NCBI GenBank assembly: GCA_910579465.1
Contig: CAJTUB010000001.1
Span: 124,001-188,000 of the forward strand
Direction: 5' to 3'
Length of the DNA: 64,000 nucleotides
Source: an uncultured Lachnospiraceae bacterium
GTDB taxonomy: Bacteria; Bacillota; Clostridia; Lachnospirales; Lachnospiraceae
Within the stretch, counting starts at the first letter, position 1, and every line of letters begins with the position of its first letter. The notes under the pieces are model-generated. The model saw nothing but the letters and a program-made list of their open reading frames with translations. It was not told where the DNA came from and did not search any database. Below, in pieces: positions 49,592-57,105 of the stretch. The position numbers were made by a program, and so were the translations under genes.

Positions 49592-51091
49592 ATGGAAAAT
49601 AAGTTCGTATTTGATTATTATTATGGAGCAGAGTCGGAACAGTTTTCATTTTTCCGTGTACCCAAGGTCCTTTTTACGGACGGGAAGTTCAAGGGGATAT
49701 CAAGTGATGCCAAAATCCTTTACGGCATGATGTTGGACCGGATGTCGCTTTCCCGCCAGAGCGGATGGATCGATGATGAAAACAGGGTATACATCATATA
49801 TACCCTCGCGGAAATCATGAAGGATCTTGACTGCGGTAAGGATAAAGGCGTGCATCTCATTGCGGAGCTGGATGAGCGGGGAATCGGTCTGATAGAAAGA
49901 CGTAAACAGGGGTTTGGCAAACCGGCGTTGATTTATGTTAAAAACTTCATTGCCTGTTATGAGAAAACTGTTCCCGATGCCCAGGAGGAAGGAGGGAGTG
50001 GTAGCAATGAAGAAGAGGATATAACAGGGTTTGATGACGGGACCGGCTATGACGAATCAGAGTATGGAACCGCGCAAACCCGTGAAAACAGCGGCTTTCA
50101 CCAGACTTCGGAAAAACCGAAGTCTCTAGGTGCAATATGCCGAAGTCGAGAGTTCGGAAAAACCGAAGTCAAGAGTTCGGAAAAACCGAAGTCTCGACTT
50201 CTGGAAAACCGAAGTCAGGACTTCGGAAAAACCGAAGTAAGTAATACTGATAATAATAATACTAATAATAGTAAGACTGATGGTAGTAAGACTAATACAT
50301 ACATAAATCCTCCTCTGTCTCCCCCTTTTCCGGAAGAGTCTGCCTTGCCGGATGAGGAGGGAAGTCTGGAATCAGATACGCTCTTTTCCAATGTCCTGGA
50401 ATATGTGAAGCAAAATATTGAATATGACAGATGTATGCAGGAAGTGAAGACGGAGTCCGGACGGAAGACCATGGAATCCATCCTCAGACTTATCTGTGAT
50501 GTTATTTCCCATCCGCGTACGCAGATACGTATTGGCGGTATTACGCTGCCTTATCAGAATGTCAGGAAGAGGTTTCTTGAACTGACAGCAGAACAGGTGC
50601 TGTATGTCGTGGGATGCATGCAGTCTGCAGCAACAAGGATTAATAATCGGGAGTCCTATGCAATGACGGCACTGTATAACGCAGTCCGCAGCACTGTCAG
50701 TATATCCCGGGACGATGTGGGTGCCGGGATACAACCAATCAGTAGTACGGGGTTCCAGGAATTCTGGCAGAGCTACCCGCTCCAGATACGGGAAATAGAA
50801 ACGGAGAAGGAGTATTCAGCCCTGCTTACAAAAGGCATAGCGGAGTCAGACCTTGTAGGAGCAGCAAAGAATTATGCAGAGGAGGTTTCCATTCTGCAGG
50901 CGGAAAAGCTGTGCTATCCCGCCAATTTTCTCGGGAAGGGAATTTACAAGGACTATATCCCGGGCAAATATAAGCCGCCGCAGAACCGGAACCGGCAACG
51001 TATGTATGGTCAGGAACGGAGCTATTCAAAAGATGAAATGGCGGCGTTAGAGCAGGCATTGTTAAAGGGGAGACGGGAGGACTCAGGGTAA
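49592..51091 (+). CDS. Replication initiator (RepA_N-like, DUF6017 C-terminal)
   Basis: The 499-residue protein begins with a RepA_N-type winged-helix domain (FFRVPKVLFTDGKFKGISSDAKILYGMMLDRM at about 19-55, then a second helix set ending RRKQGFGKPALIYVKNF). A low-complexity middle (about 135-245) is encoded by iteron DNA and an AT-rich tract. The C-terminal part (about 265-460) resembles DUF6017. Such initiators often carry the origin within their own gene, as here. This implies the element replicates as a plasmid in its circular form. The ATG follows AAAAGGGGA at 49578-49586. Confidence 0.87.
   Translation: MENKFVFDYYYGAESEQFSFFRVPKVLFTDGKFKGISSDAKILYGMMLDRMSLSRQSGWIDDENRVYIIYTLAEIMKDLDCGKDKGVHLIAELDERGIGLIERRKQGFGKPALIYVKNFIACYEKTVPDAQEEGGSGSNEEEDITGFDDGTGYDESEYGTAQTRENSGFHQTSEKPKSLGAICRSREFGKTEVKSSEKPKSRLLENRSQDFGKTEVSNTDNNNTNNSKTDGSKTNTYINPPLSPPFPEESALPDEEGSLESDTLFSNVLEYVKQNIEYDRCMQEVKTESGRKTMESILRLICDVISHPRTQIRIGGITLPYQNVRKRFLELTAEQVLYVVGCMQSAATRINNRESYAMTALYNAVRSTVSISRDDVGAGIQPISSTGFQEFWQSYPLQIREIETEKEYSALLTKGIAESDLVGAAKNYAEEVSILQAEKLCYPANFLGKGIYKDYIPGKYKPPQNRNRQRMYGQERSYSKDEMAALEQALLKGRREDSG
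50106..50237 (+). repeat. Six 23-bp-spaced iterons inside the replication gene (putative origin)
   Basis: Copies of CTTCGGAAAAACCGAAG, itself an inverted repeat, start at 50106, 50152, 50175, 50198 and 50221; small changes occur in copies two to four. A degenerate copy at 50129-50145 keeps only the CCGAAG half. The spacing is exactly 23 bases, about two helical turns. Since 23 is not divisible by three, the reading frame changes from copy to copy, so selection acts on the DNA and not on the peptide. This is the expected form of an initiator-binding array. Confidence 0.85.
50238..50305 (+). other. AT-rich tract next to iterons (possible unwinding element)
   Basis: Directly after the last iteron is a tract of TAATAATACTAATAAT-like triplets that encodes an Asn/Thr/Ser/Lys run. 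Its position beside the iterons suits a DNA-unwinding element; this is an inference. Confidence 0.5.
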
Positions 51092-51126
51092 GATGCGTTT
51101 TAATTTGAGATAAGGAGGTGTTGGTA

Positions 51127-51321
51127 ATGTTGTTTTTAGAGCTGTTTTTTACGTTTGCCCCTTGCTTCACGACGTTTTTCATTCTCGCGCTTGTGGGATA
51201 TTATCGTGGAGGATGTATTCTGCCGTTTAAAGAGTATTTTCTAGGAGGGTGGACAACGGTGATTATTTTTTCAGCAATTTCACTTATTGGATTTTTATTA
51301 TTATTTACTGGGTACATATAG
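51127..51321 (+). CDS. Small membrane protein, 64 aa
   Basis: A consensus AGGAGGTG (51113-51120) lies six bases before the ATG. The product is very hydrophobic, with two predicted membrane helices (about 1-24 and 42-62) and a short polar loop containing RGGCILPFKEY. I do not recognise the family. It lies alone between the replication gene and the methylase gene. Confidence 0.65.
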   Translation: MLFLELFFTFAPCFTTFFILALVGYYRGGCILPFKEYFLGGWTTVIIFSAISLIGFLLLFTGYI

Positions 51322-51441
51322 CTTAATGATAAAGTAGTGAGCGCAAGGATGCCATAACAGTTTTGTTTCCGGTTGCCTTACATACAGAACGGCATCTCTG
51401 CCCGAAGGGAGGAGGCATGATGAGTCATTAGGAGGATGAAG

Positions 51442-52266
51442 ATGAAAGCAGTATTGAAGTACCCAGGAAGTAAGTGGTCCATGGCAAACTGGATTGTCAG
51501 CATGTTCCCGGAACATCACAGCTACCTGGAACCGTTTTTCGGAAGCGGAGCGGTATTTTTTAATAAGCCGCGTTCAGACATAGAAACAGTCAACGACCTG
51601 GATGGGAACGTGGTGAACCTCTTCGAGTGGATAAGGAAGGACCCGGAACGTCTGGCACATGAGATATACTACACACCATATGCGAGACAGGTGTATGAGG
51701 AAGTTTTCAGTGTAGTACCGGAGGACAGTTTTGAAAAGGCGGTGAATTTCTACATACGGTGTAATATGGGACACGGCTTCCGGACGAACGGGGAAAAAGT
51801 AGGATGGAAAAACGATGTGCAGGGCAGGGAACGGTCGTATGCCTCACAGGACTGGCGTAATCTGCCGGATAAGATAATGAAGGCGGCAGAAAGGCTCCGG
51901 GGAGTACAGATTGATAACCGTCCCGCACTGGAGCTGATTCCGAGGTTTAATTATGAGAATGTGCTGATATACTGTGACCCGCCGTATATGTTGCGTACAC
52001 GGAACGGGAAGCAGTACCGATGCGAGATGGACGACGAAGGGCACGAGGCTCTGCTGGATGCGCTCCTGCAGCATAAGGGACCGGTACTTGTCAGCGGCTA
52101 TGAAACGGAACTATATAACTCTATGCTTGCAGGGTGGAACCGGTACGAAAAAGAGACGTACTCACAGGTAAATACAAAAAGGAAAGAGGTTATCTGGGCG
52201 AACTACGAGCTGGGGCTGCAGGGAAAGCAGCTGTCGTTCGAGGATATTAGATTTGGAACTGGATAG
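51442..52266 (+). CDS. DNA adenine methylase (D12 class)
   Basis: The 274-residue protein has the N6-adenine methyltransferase motifs: KYPGSKWSMANWIVS with the SAM loop EPFFGSGAVFF, DLDGNVVNLFEW, and the catalytic DPPY at residues 179-182. The start at 51442 lies six bases after GGAGG at 51431-51435. No restriction gene is adjacent, so it is an orphan, probably protecting the element from host restriction or marking its replication state. Target sequence unknown; GATC is common in the family. Confidence 0.9.
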   Translation: MKAVLKYPGSKWSMANWIVSMFPEHHSYLEPFFGSGAVFFNKPRSDIETVNDLDGNVVNLFEWIRKDPERLAHEIYYTPYARQVYEEVFSVVPEDSFEKAVNFYIRCNMGHGFRTNGEKVGWKNDVQGRERSYASQDWRNLPDKIMKAAERLRGVQIDNRPALELIPRFNYENVLIYCDPPYMLRTRNGKQYRCEMDDEGHEALLDALLQHKGPVLVSGYETELYNSMLAGWNRYEKETYSQVNTKRKEVIWANYELGLQGKQLSFEDIRFGTG

Positions 52267-52269
52267 TGC

Positions 52270-52320
52270 AGCACACAAAAGGCCGCCAAGAAGGGCAGCC
52301 TTTTGTGTGCTACTTATTTT
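52270..52320. terminator. Strong bidirectional terminator
   Basis: AGCACACAAAAGGC (52270-52283) pairs with GCCTTTTGTGTGCT (52298-52311), 14 perfect pairs, with T residues after it on the + strand (TTATTTT). It lies between the methylase gene (+) and a small minus-strand gene that ends at 52314, so it can serve both. Confidence 0.85.
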
Positions 52321-52538
52321 CCGAAATGAGTAAGCAAAAATGAGCCATAATATGTAATCAGAAAAAGGGCTATTAAAAAAATCCCAATTCCAGCACTTTT
52401 TATACGCTCATTTTCGTTGTGTAAGATTCTTATTTTTTGCCAAAATGGCACAGTGAGCATAAAAAGATAATCTAATATCATTATAATAATGCCACCAAAT
52501 AGAAATATCATTGCACAGCATTTCATTAAAGAAATCAC
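52314..52538 (-). CDS. Small membrane protein, 74 aa
   Basis: On the minus strand a GTG at 52538 is preceded by a consensus AGGAGGTG (complement of 52546-52553) at six bases. The product has two hydrophobic segments (about 5-33 and 48-68) and a short basic loop with RILHNENERIK between them. The family is not recognised. A longer in-frame start upstream would cross the ribosome site and is rejected. Confidence 0.65.
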   Translation of the reverse strand: MISLMKCCAMIFLFGGIIIMILDYLFMLTVPFWQKIRILHNENERIKSAGIGIFLIALFLITYYGSFLLTHFGK

Positions 52539-52564
52539 TAAAATCACCTCCTTTGATATCGTAG

Positions 52565-52813
52565 TTAGTATGGGCAAAACCCTGTAAAGGCAAATGGATT
52601 ATCCCTTGAATCTGAAGCCAAGCTAAGGTATTTTGCCCACTTATATAATCCTAGAAAAACAAGGCTTAGTTCGTCAAGCCCTTCGACGAAATTTTTTTCC
52701 ACTATAACTGCACTCATTTCTGAATGCAGTTTTGCTGCTTCTGCAGCAGGGGTATTAGGGGGCGCCCTAACAAGATGCATTTGTCTTACAAATGCGTATC
52801 TTGCCTGAAACAT
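52565..52813 (-). CDS. Unknown 82-aa protein
   Basis: The minus-strand frame is open from an ATG at 52813 and reads like a real protein: ARYAFVRQMHLVRAPP, then SAVIVEKNFVEGLDELSLVF, LGLYKWAKYLSLASDS and DNPFAFTGFCPY. There is no clear ribosome site. A perfect inverted repeat CTGAAAC-ATA-GTTTCAG (52805-52821) covers the start codon and could be an operator. No membrane segment. Family not recognised. Confidence 0.45.
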   Translation of the reverse strand: MFQARYAFVRQMHLVRAPPNTPAAEAAKLHSEMSAVIVEKNFVEGLDELSLVFLGLYKWAKYLSLASDSRDNPFAFTGFCPY

Positions 52814-52975
52814 AGTTTCAGATAGCTTCTATGTTGTAATCAAAAATGAATGCACTTCTGAGTGCAAAAACAAAATTATTCCTTACCTGATGTCAAAAGT
52901 GAATGCACATATGCAGTCAAATTTTCAATAACAGCAGTGTTCATTTAAAAATGAATGCATCTTTCAATTCAAATG
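52706..52975. repeat. Cluster of TGCA-type inverted repeats upstream of transfer operon
   Basis: Four related sites lie within 270 bases: AACTGCA/TGCAGTT (52706-52712 with 52725-52731); TGCACT-TCTG-AGTGCA (52851-52866); GAATGCACATATGCAGTC (52901-52918); and GAATGCAT (52953-52960). Three are preceded by AAAAATGAA- or AAAAGTGAA-like bases. The stretch 52814-53180 is AT-rich and has no gene. These could be operators for the transfer genes or part of the transfer origin. Confidence 0.5.
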
Positions 52976-53033
52976 CTACAGTATCCCCGGAGTGAAAGAA
53001 AAAATGAGTGAACGGATGAAGTTATAGGTGGTG

Positions 53034-53068
53034 TCATATATGGGCCCGGAAACAGCATCCATATATGA
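53034..53068 (+). repeat. Perfect 10-bp inverted repeat, candidate oriT-associated hairpin
   Basis: TCATATATGG (53034-53043) and CCATATATGA (53059-53068) are perfect arms with a 15-base GC-containing loop (GCCCGGAAACAGCAT). It lies in the noncoding stretch before the operon that encodes MobC and the relaxase. Relaxase sites often sit beside such repeats, but no nick sequence was recognised. Confidence 0.4.
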
Positions 53069-53097
53069 AGGAAAAAATAAATTAAAAAAATGAAAAA

Positions 53098-53119
53098 CTC
53101 CACTAAAGTAGAGAACAGG
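53098..53119 (+). repeat. 22-bp repeat, copy 1, before first transfer operon
   Basis: The 22 bases beginning CTCCACTAAAGTAGAG are identical to 62428-62449. The first 16 bases are an imperfect palindrome around ACTAAAGT. It lies about 60 bases before the 39-aa ORF that heads the RadC-ParM-MobC-relaxase operon, so an operator for a transfer regulator is likely. Confidence 0.65.
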
Positions 53120-53180
53120 AAGTCCGGAATAAGGCATAATAGGATGTGGCTATAAAACAAGACTACCTATGGAGGGAAAA

Positions 53181-53300
53181 ATGAGAGAGATTATATGTAA
53201 GGATATGGCGGAGGTTGCTGCTGCCATCAATGAATTACCGGAAGATGTAGTAGTGACGGTTGTCTTTCAGGAGGAGGGGAAGGCAAATGTTCAGGGATGA
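53181..53300 (+). CDS. Small ORF, 39 aa, first gene of transfer operon
   Basis: ATG at 53181 follows GGAGGG at 53171-53176. The product is MREIICKDMAEVAAAIN followed by ELPEDVVVTVVFQEEGK and a short end. It is soluble and mildly acidic. Its last 14 bases overlap the RadC-like gene, as expected for coupled translation. The family is not recognised, though a small alpha/beta fold is plausible. Confidence 0.6.
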   Translation: MREIICKDMAEVAAAINELPEDVVVTVVFQEEGKANVQG

Positions 53301-53817
53301 CAGGGATGATTTAAAGCTGGAACAGGTATCTATCCGCCTGGTCAGGGATACGCCGCTGTATTCGGAAAAGCCGGTTACGACATCTCGGGATGCCGTCAAA
53401 CTGGTAGGCGGGATGATGAGCGAGCTGGACCGTGAGATGATTTGTATCATTAACCTGAACAGGAAGGGAAAACCAATCAACATGAATGTAGTAAGCGTCG
53501 GCGGACTTTCCTCGGCATATTGCGAACCGGCAAATGTATTTAAGAGTGCCATTTTGTGTAATGCTGCATGCATCATTGTTTTGCACAATCATCCTTCCGG
53601 TGATACGACGCCTTCAAGGGAGGATATTGCATTGACGAACCGTCTGATTAAGGCAGGGAACCTTATGGGGATTCCCGTATTGGACCATATCGTAATCGGT
53701 TACAGTGAAGATGCGTATTACAGTATGCAGGAGCACCGGGTATGTGATTTTGCTTTGAAGGAACAGCAGCAGGCTGCCGGGGAACAGCGGGTATTCCGTA
53801 AGGCACCGGCCAGATAG
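53287..53817 (+). CDS. RadC-like JAB-domain protein
   Basis: The 176-residue protein is a JAB/MPN-type domain of the RadC family. The metal motif is H100-N-H102-P-S-G followed by D113 in PSREDIALTNRL. GKPINMNVVSVGGLSSAYCEPANVFKSAIL is typical. Mobile-element RadC proteins lack the N-terminal helix-hairpin-helix of chromosomal RadC, as here. Their role is not settled; DNA processing or anti-defence has been proposed. Start ATG 53287 follows GGAGGGG. It precedes the ParM-like gene by 13 bases. Confidence 0.88.
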   Translation: MFRDDRDDLKLEQVSIRLVRDTPLYSEKPVTTSRDAVKLVGGMMSELDREMICIINLNRKGKPINMNVVSVGGLSSAYCEPANVFKSAILCNAACIIVLHNHPSGDTTPSREDIALTNRLIKAGNLMGIPVLDHIVIGYSEDAYYSMQEHRVCDFALKEQQQAAGEQRVFRKAPAR

Positions 53818-53830
53818 GAGGAGAGAAGCT

Positions 53831-54766
53831 ATGGGAGAACATGTAGAGGTTATCGGTATCGACCACGGATACCGTAACATGAAAACAGCAAACTTCATTT
53901 TTCCGACGGCGATTATGAAACTTGAGTCCCGGCCGGATGATTATACCGGCATTCTGCGCGTAAAGGATGATTATTACAGTATTGACGGCGGGAGACGTCT
54001 GGTCTCGGTAGACAACCATAATAAAATCCAGACGCAGGACTTTTATCTGCTGACGCTTGTGTGCATCGCGAAGGAGCTCCGCGCCAGGGGGAAAATCGGC
54101 TCGAAGGTAAGAATTGCGGCAGGGCTGCCGCAGAAATGGCATCATCAGCAGAAAACAGACTTTAAGTCGTATCTGCTGCAGAATGCCAGGCTGGACTTTG
54201 CTTATGAAAACATCCAGTATAATGTCGAATTTGCCGGTGCCGGGATTTATACACAGGGTTATGCAGCCGCGGCGGTCAGACTTGCAAACCGTAAGAATAC
54301 ATACTGCGTGATTGTTGATATCGGCGGTGAAACGATGGATATTACGCCGGTATTGAACGGACGTCCGGTGGAAGATGAATGCAGGATTGATACGAGGGCC
54401 TGTATCTGGCTTATCAATTCAATCAAGGAGCAGATTGAAAGTGAACTTATGGAAGCTGTCCATGAGCAGATGATAGCGGAGTTTATTGACAGGGCGGACC
54501 GGGACACGAAACCACGGAATAAATACGAGGAGGTGATGAAGCGGTGCGTCATGGATTTTTGTGATATGGTGTTCACCAGATTGCGGGAGTTTAAGTTTAA
54601 TGTGGAGCTTACACCGCTTATATTCGTAGGAGGCGGAGCCGGATTGATTTACCGTTTTGCTGCTTATAATGAAGAAATGACGGAGTTTGTCCTGGATATC
54701 TGTGCCAATGCAAAAGGCTATGAAAGAATTGATAAAGCGTTGGCAAGCAGGAACAGGCAGCAGTAG
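53831..54766 (+). CDS. ParM/StbA-like actin-type segregation ATPase
   Basis: The 311-residue protein has the actin-fold nucleotide motifs: IGIDHGYRNMK (phosphate 1), VIVDIGGETMDITPV (phosphate 2) and PLIFVGGGAGLI (adenosine). ParM filaments push plasmid copies apart. It lies in an operon with a small DNA-binding-like protein (54781), which fits ParR. The element also has ParA/ParB, so it carries two kinds of partition machinery. An archaeal-like or Alp-type assignment is not possible by eye. Confidence 0.87.
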   Translation: MGEHVEVIGIDHGYRNMKTANFIFPTAIMKLESRPDDYTGILRVKDDYYSIDGGRRLVSVDNHNKIQTQDFYLLTLVCIAKELRARGKIGSKVRIAAGLPQKWHHQQKTDFKSYLLQNARLDFAYENIQYNVEFAGAGIYTQGYAAAAVRLANRKNTYCVIVDIGGETMDITPVLNGRPVEDECRIDTRACIWLINSIKEQIESELMEAVHEQMIAEFIDRADRDTKPRNKYEEVMKRCVMDFCDMVFTRLREFKFNVELTPLIFVGGGAGLIYRFAAYNEEMTEFVLDICANAKGYERIDKALASRNRQQ

Positions 54767-54780
54767 GAGGAGGGCAGGAA

Positions 54781-55149
54781 ATGCCAAATGAAAGGATACG
54801 TCATTATACGGTCCGGGTCAATACGGACAGCTTCGTCGGAAGAAAGGTAATTGCTGCCCTGGAACAGATGAAAGCATCCAAAGGAATGAGTTACAATGCG
54901 TGCTTCCAGGAGAGCGTCCTGATGATGAGCGAAGGAGCGGAGTCGCCAGCTCCGTTCCGTCCCGGTGTCCGGAAAAAAGAAAAGGACCGGGATAATGTAA
55001 GCCCCGCAGGAAGACCGTCCGTTTCCGCTGCAGATGTAAAGCCTCCCGTTGTGGGAACGACAGAGGCGGGGAAGGAAAAGGAAGAGGAGCTTAGCAATGA
55101 AGACATGCTTTCATTACTCGGAGATACCTTTTCGGAAGATTTTTACTAG
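54781..55149 (+). CDS. Putative ParR-like adaptor
   Basis: The 122-residue protein has an N-terminal segment compatible with a ribbon-helix-helix DNA-binding fold (IRHYTVRVNTDSFVGRKVIAALEQMKASKGMSYNACFQESVLMM), a disordered middle rich in Pro, Lys and Val, and a short C-terminal helix (NEDMLSLLGDTFSEDF). That layout, and the position after the ParM-like gene, match ParR, whose C-terminal helix binds ParM. The assignment rests on context. AGGAGGAGGG lies before the ATG. Confidence 0.6.
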   Translation: MPNERIRHYTVRVNTDSFVGRKVIAALEQMKASKGMSYNACFQESVLMMSEGAESPAPFRPGVRKKEKDRDNVSPAGRPSVSAADVKPPVVGTTEAGKEKEEELSNEDMLSLLGDTFSEDFY

Positions 55150-55161
55150 GAAGGATGATAT

Positions 55162-55497
55162 ATGACAAAGGGAGGAAATCTGCCGGTTAAAAAAAGCCTG
55201 CGCATGACAGAGGAAGAGGGACACTTTCTGCAGCAGCAGAGTGAGCGGAGCGGGCTGAATGAAAGCGAGTATATGCGTCGCCTGCTCGATGCAGCGGCAG
55301 GCAGGGCGGAGCTGCCGGTACCGAAAGAAAAGTTCCTGGCAATAAAGGAGCTGGCGCAGGAGATTAACTATATCGGTCATAACATCAATCAGATTGTTAA
55401 AAATGTAAACGCCCACTTTTATTCAGAGGAAGAGAAGGAGTGTCTGTTCAGGCTGATGGAAAAAGTGAGGGGCTTGTTAGAGGAAGGATTCAGATAG
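55162..55497 (+). CDS. mobC: MobC-like relaxosome accessory protein
   Basis: The 111-residue protein has an N-terminal ribbon-helix-helix-like part (KKSLRMTEEEGHFLQQQSERSGLNESEYMRRLL) and the MobC signature INYIGHNINQIVKNVNAH. MobC helps open the DNA at oriT for the relaxase. It lies 16 bases before the relaxase gene. The ATG follows AAGGATGA at 55151-55158, a modest ribosome site. Confidence 0.87.
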   Translation: MTKGGNLPVKKSLRMTEEEGHFLQQQSERSGLNESEYMRRLLDAAAGRAELPVPKEKFLAIKELAQEINYIGHNINQIVKNVNAHFYSEEEKECLFRLMEKVRGLLEEGFR

Positions 55498-55513
55498 GAG
55501 GGCTTCTGTCCAT

Positions 55514-57103
55514 ATGGCAATAACCAAAATCATAGGCGCTATCCATCCGCCGAAGAGCGGCAGCCGGTATAAGGTTCTGAACAATACGATTGAGTATATC
55601 CTGAATCCGGAGAAAACGGCGGGAGGATTATATACCGGCGCACGGAATTGTTTTACGGATACTGCTTTAGCGGACATGGTCCGTACAAAGGAGTATTACG
55701 GCAAGACAAGCAGCAGGAAATCGGAGAGGCTGGGATACCATATGACCATCGCATTTTCCCCGGAAGAACAGGTATCGCCGGAAGTGGCATTTCATGTAGT
55801 AAGTGAGTTTGCAGAGAAATACTTGGGAAAGGATTACGAGGCGGTTTACAGTGTCCATACGGACTGCGGGCATATGCACGGTCATATATGCTTTAACAGT
55901 GTAAATCTCAGGACCGGATATAAGTACCGGTACGAGGACGGCGACTGGGCAAAGAGTATCCAGCCGGTGGTCGATTCGTTGTGCCAGAAGTACGGGCTGC
56001 ATACGCTGTCCATGGATACCGGGGTAACGAATGAGGAATATGAGCAGCAGCAGAAGGAAAGGAAGAAGCAGGGATATTATAGGAAGAGGGAGCATCAGAC
56101 AGAACAAAGGGCAGGGAAAAGCAATAATAAATATCACAATGATGCAAGGGAGCCATATGCGTGGAACACGCACCTCTGCGCGGCAATTGACCAGTTCATT
56201 TTGAAAAGCTCCTCCTATCCGGAATTTGAGCAGCACATCCGGGAGGCGGGCTATCAGATAAAAAGCGGGAACAGCGAAAAGTACGGACCTTACATAAAGA
56301 TAAAGGCTCCCGGGATGGGAATCTTCCGGAAGACATACCAGCTCGGGAAGGAATATACCTTACCACGTATTACGGAGAGAATCCTGGTGAAGACAAAACC
56401 GATGCCGGAATATGTCATACCGGACGGCGCCGTGATGCTTGTGCCGGTCAGATATTTCGTGCGTATGAAAAGACGCCCGCTGTCCGCGGCAATGAAACGG
56501 TATTATGCAAGGCTGTACCGTCTGGGGGTGAAGCCCCATTATCCGAAAAGACATCTGACATATCAGGATGTGAAGGCAGCTGCAGCGGCAGCTGACCGGA
56601 TGGAGCGCCAGATGGATCTTGTAGTCAGGTATCAGATTGGTACGGCAGAATCCGCGGAGGAAGCATTAAGCAGATGTATCCGTGAAATGGACGCCGTCAA
56701 GGAAGAACAGAAGGCGGTAGCCGGGCTGCATGCACCATATAAAAGGATAGTGTATCTCTACAAAAGAAGGAGGAAGCTGGAGGAGAAGCTGCTTTCCGTG
56801 CAGAGCCCGGAAGAGCGGGCAGGAATCAGGGCTGACTGTGAAAGGATTACAAAGGAGATAGAAAGCTCCGGTCTCAGTGAGGAGCAGCTGCCGGGCTACA
56901 TAGAAAACTATGATGCAAAAAGAAAGGAGCTCCGCCGACGCCTCCGGGATGCCGAAGAAAACGTGAAGGCAGCACAGGAAGTCAGGAAGGAGTTCCGAAA
57001 TGAGGCAGAACCGTATACCGGGGAGATGGAAAAATTCTATGGAAGCGTATCTGACCGGGAAGCTGCCCGGAGAAGCGGGGTACAGAAGGGACGTGCGAAA
57101 TAG
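55514..57103 (+). CDS. HUH relaxase (MobP/VirD2-like)
   Basis: The 529-residue protein nicks oriT and leads the strand to the recipient. The N-terminal part has NNTIEYILNPEKT with a candidate catalytic tyrosine, GYHMTIAFSPEE, and the metal motif SVH115TDCGH120MH122GH124ICFNSVN. A second domain (about 185-330) and a long C-terminal coiled coil rich in Arg, Lys and Glu (about 355-500) follow. The frame ends three bases before the A24-like gene. AGGAGGG at 55497-55503 serves the ATG. Confidence 0.92.
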   Translation: MAITKIIGAIHPPKSGSRYKVLNNTIEYILNPEKTAGGLYTGARNCFTDTALADMVRTKEYYGKTSSRKSERLGYHMTIAFSPEEQVSPEVAFHVVSEFAEKYLGKDYEAVYSVHTDCGHMHGHICFNSVNLRTGYKYRYEDGDWAKSIQPVVDSLCQKYGLHTLSMDTGVTNEEYEQQQKERKKQGYYRKREHQTEQRAGKSNNKYHNDAREPYAWNTHLCAAIDQFILKSSSYPEFEQHIREAGYQIKSGNSEKYGPYIKIKAPGMGIFRKTYQLGKEYTLPRITERILVKTKPMPEYVIPDGAVMLVPVRYFVRMKRRPLSAAMKRYYARLYRLGVKPHYPKRHLTYQDVKAAAAAADRMERQMDLVVRYQIGTAESAEEALSRCIREMDAVKEEQKAVAGLHAPYKRIVYLYKRRRKLEEKLLSVQSPEERAGIRADCERITKEIESSGLSEEQLPGYIENYDAKRKELRRRLRDAEENVKAAQEVRKEFRNEAEPYTGEMEKFYGSVSDREAARRSGVQKGRAK

Positions 57104-57105
57104 GA

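Noticed and set aside
50106..50237. CRISPR array
   Set aside because: The units are 17-bp palindromes with six-base gaps and lie within a coding sequence; there are no spacers or cas genes, so they are iterons.
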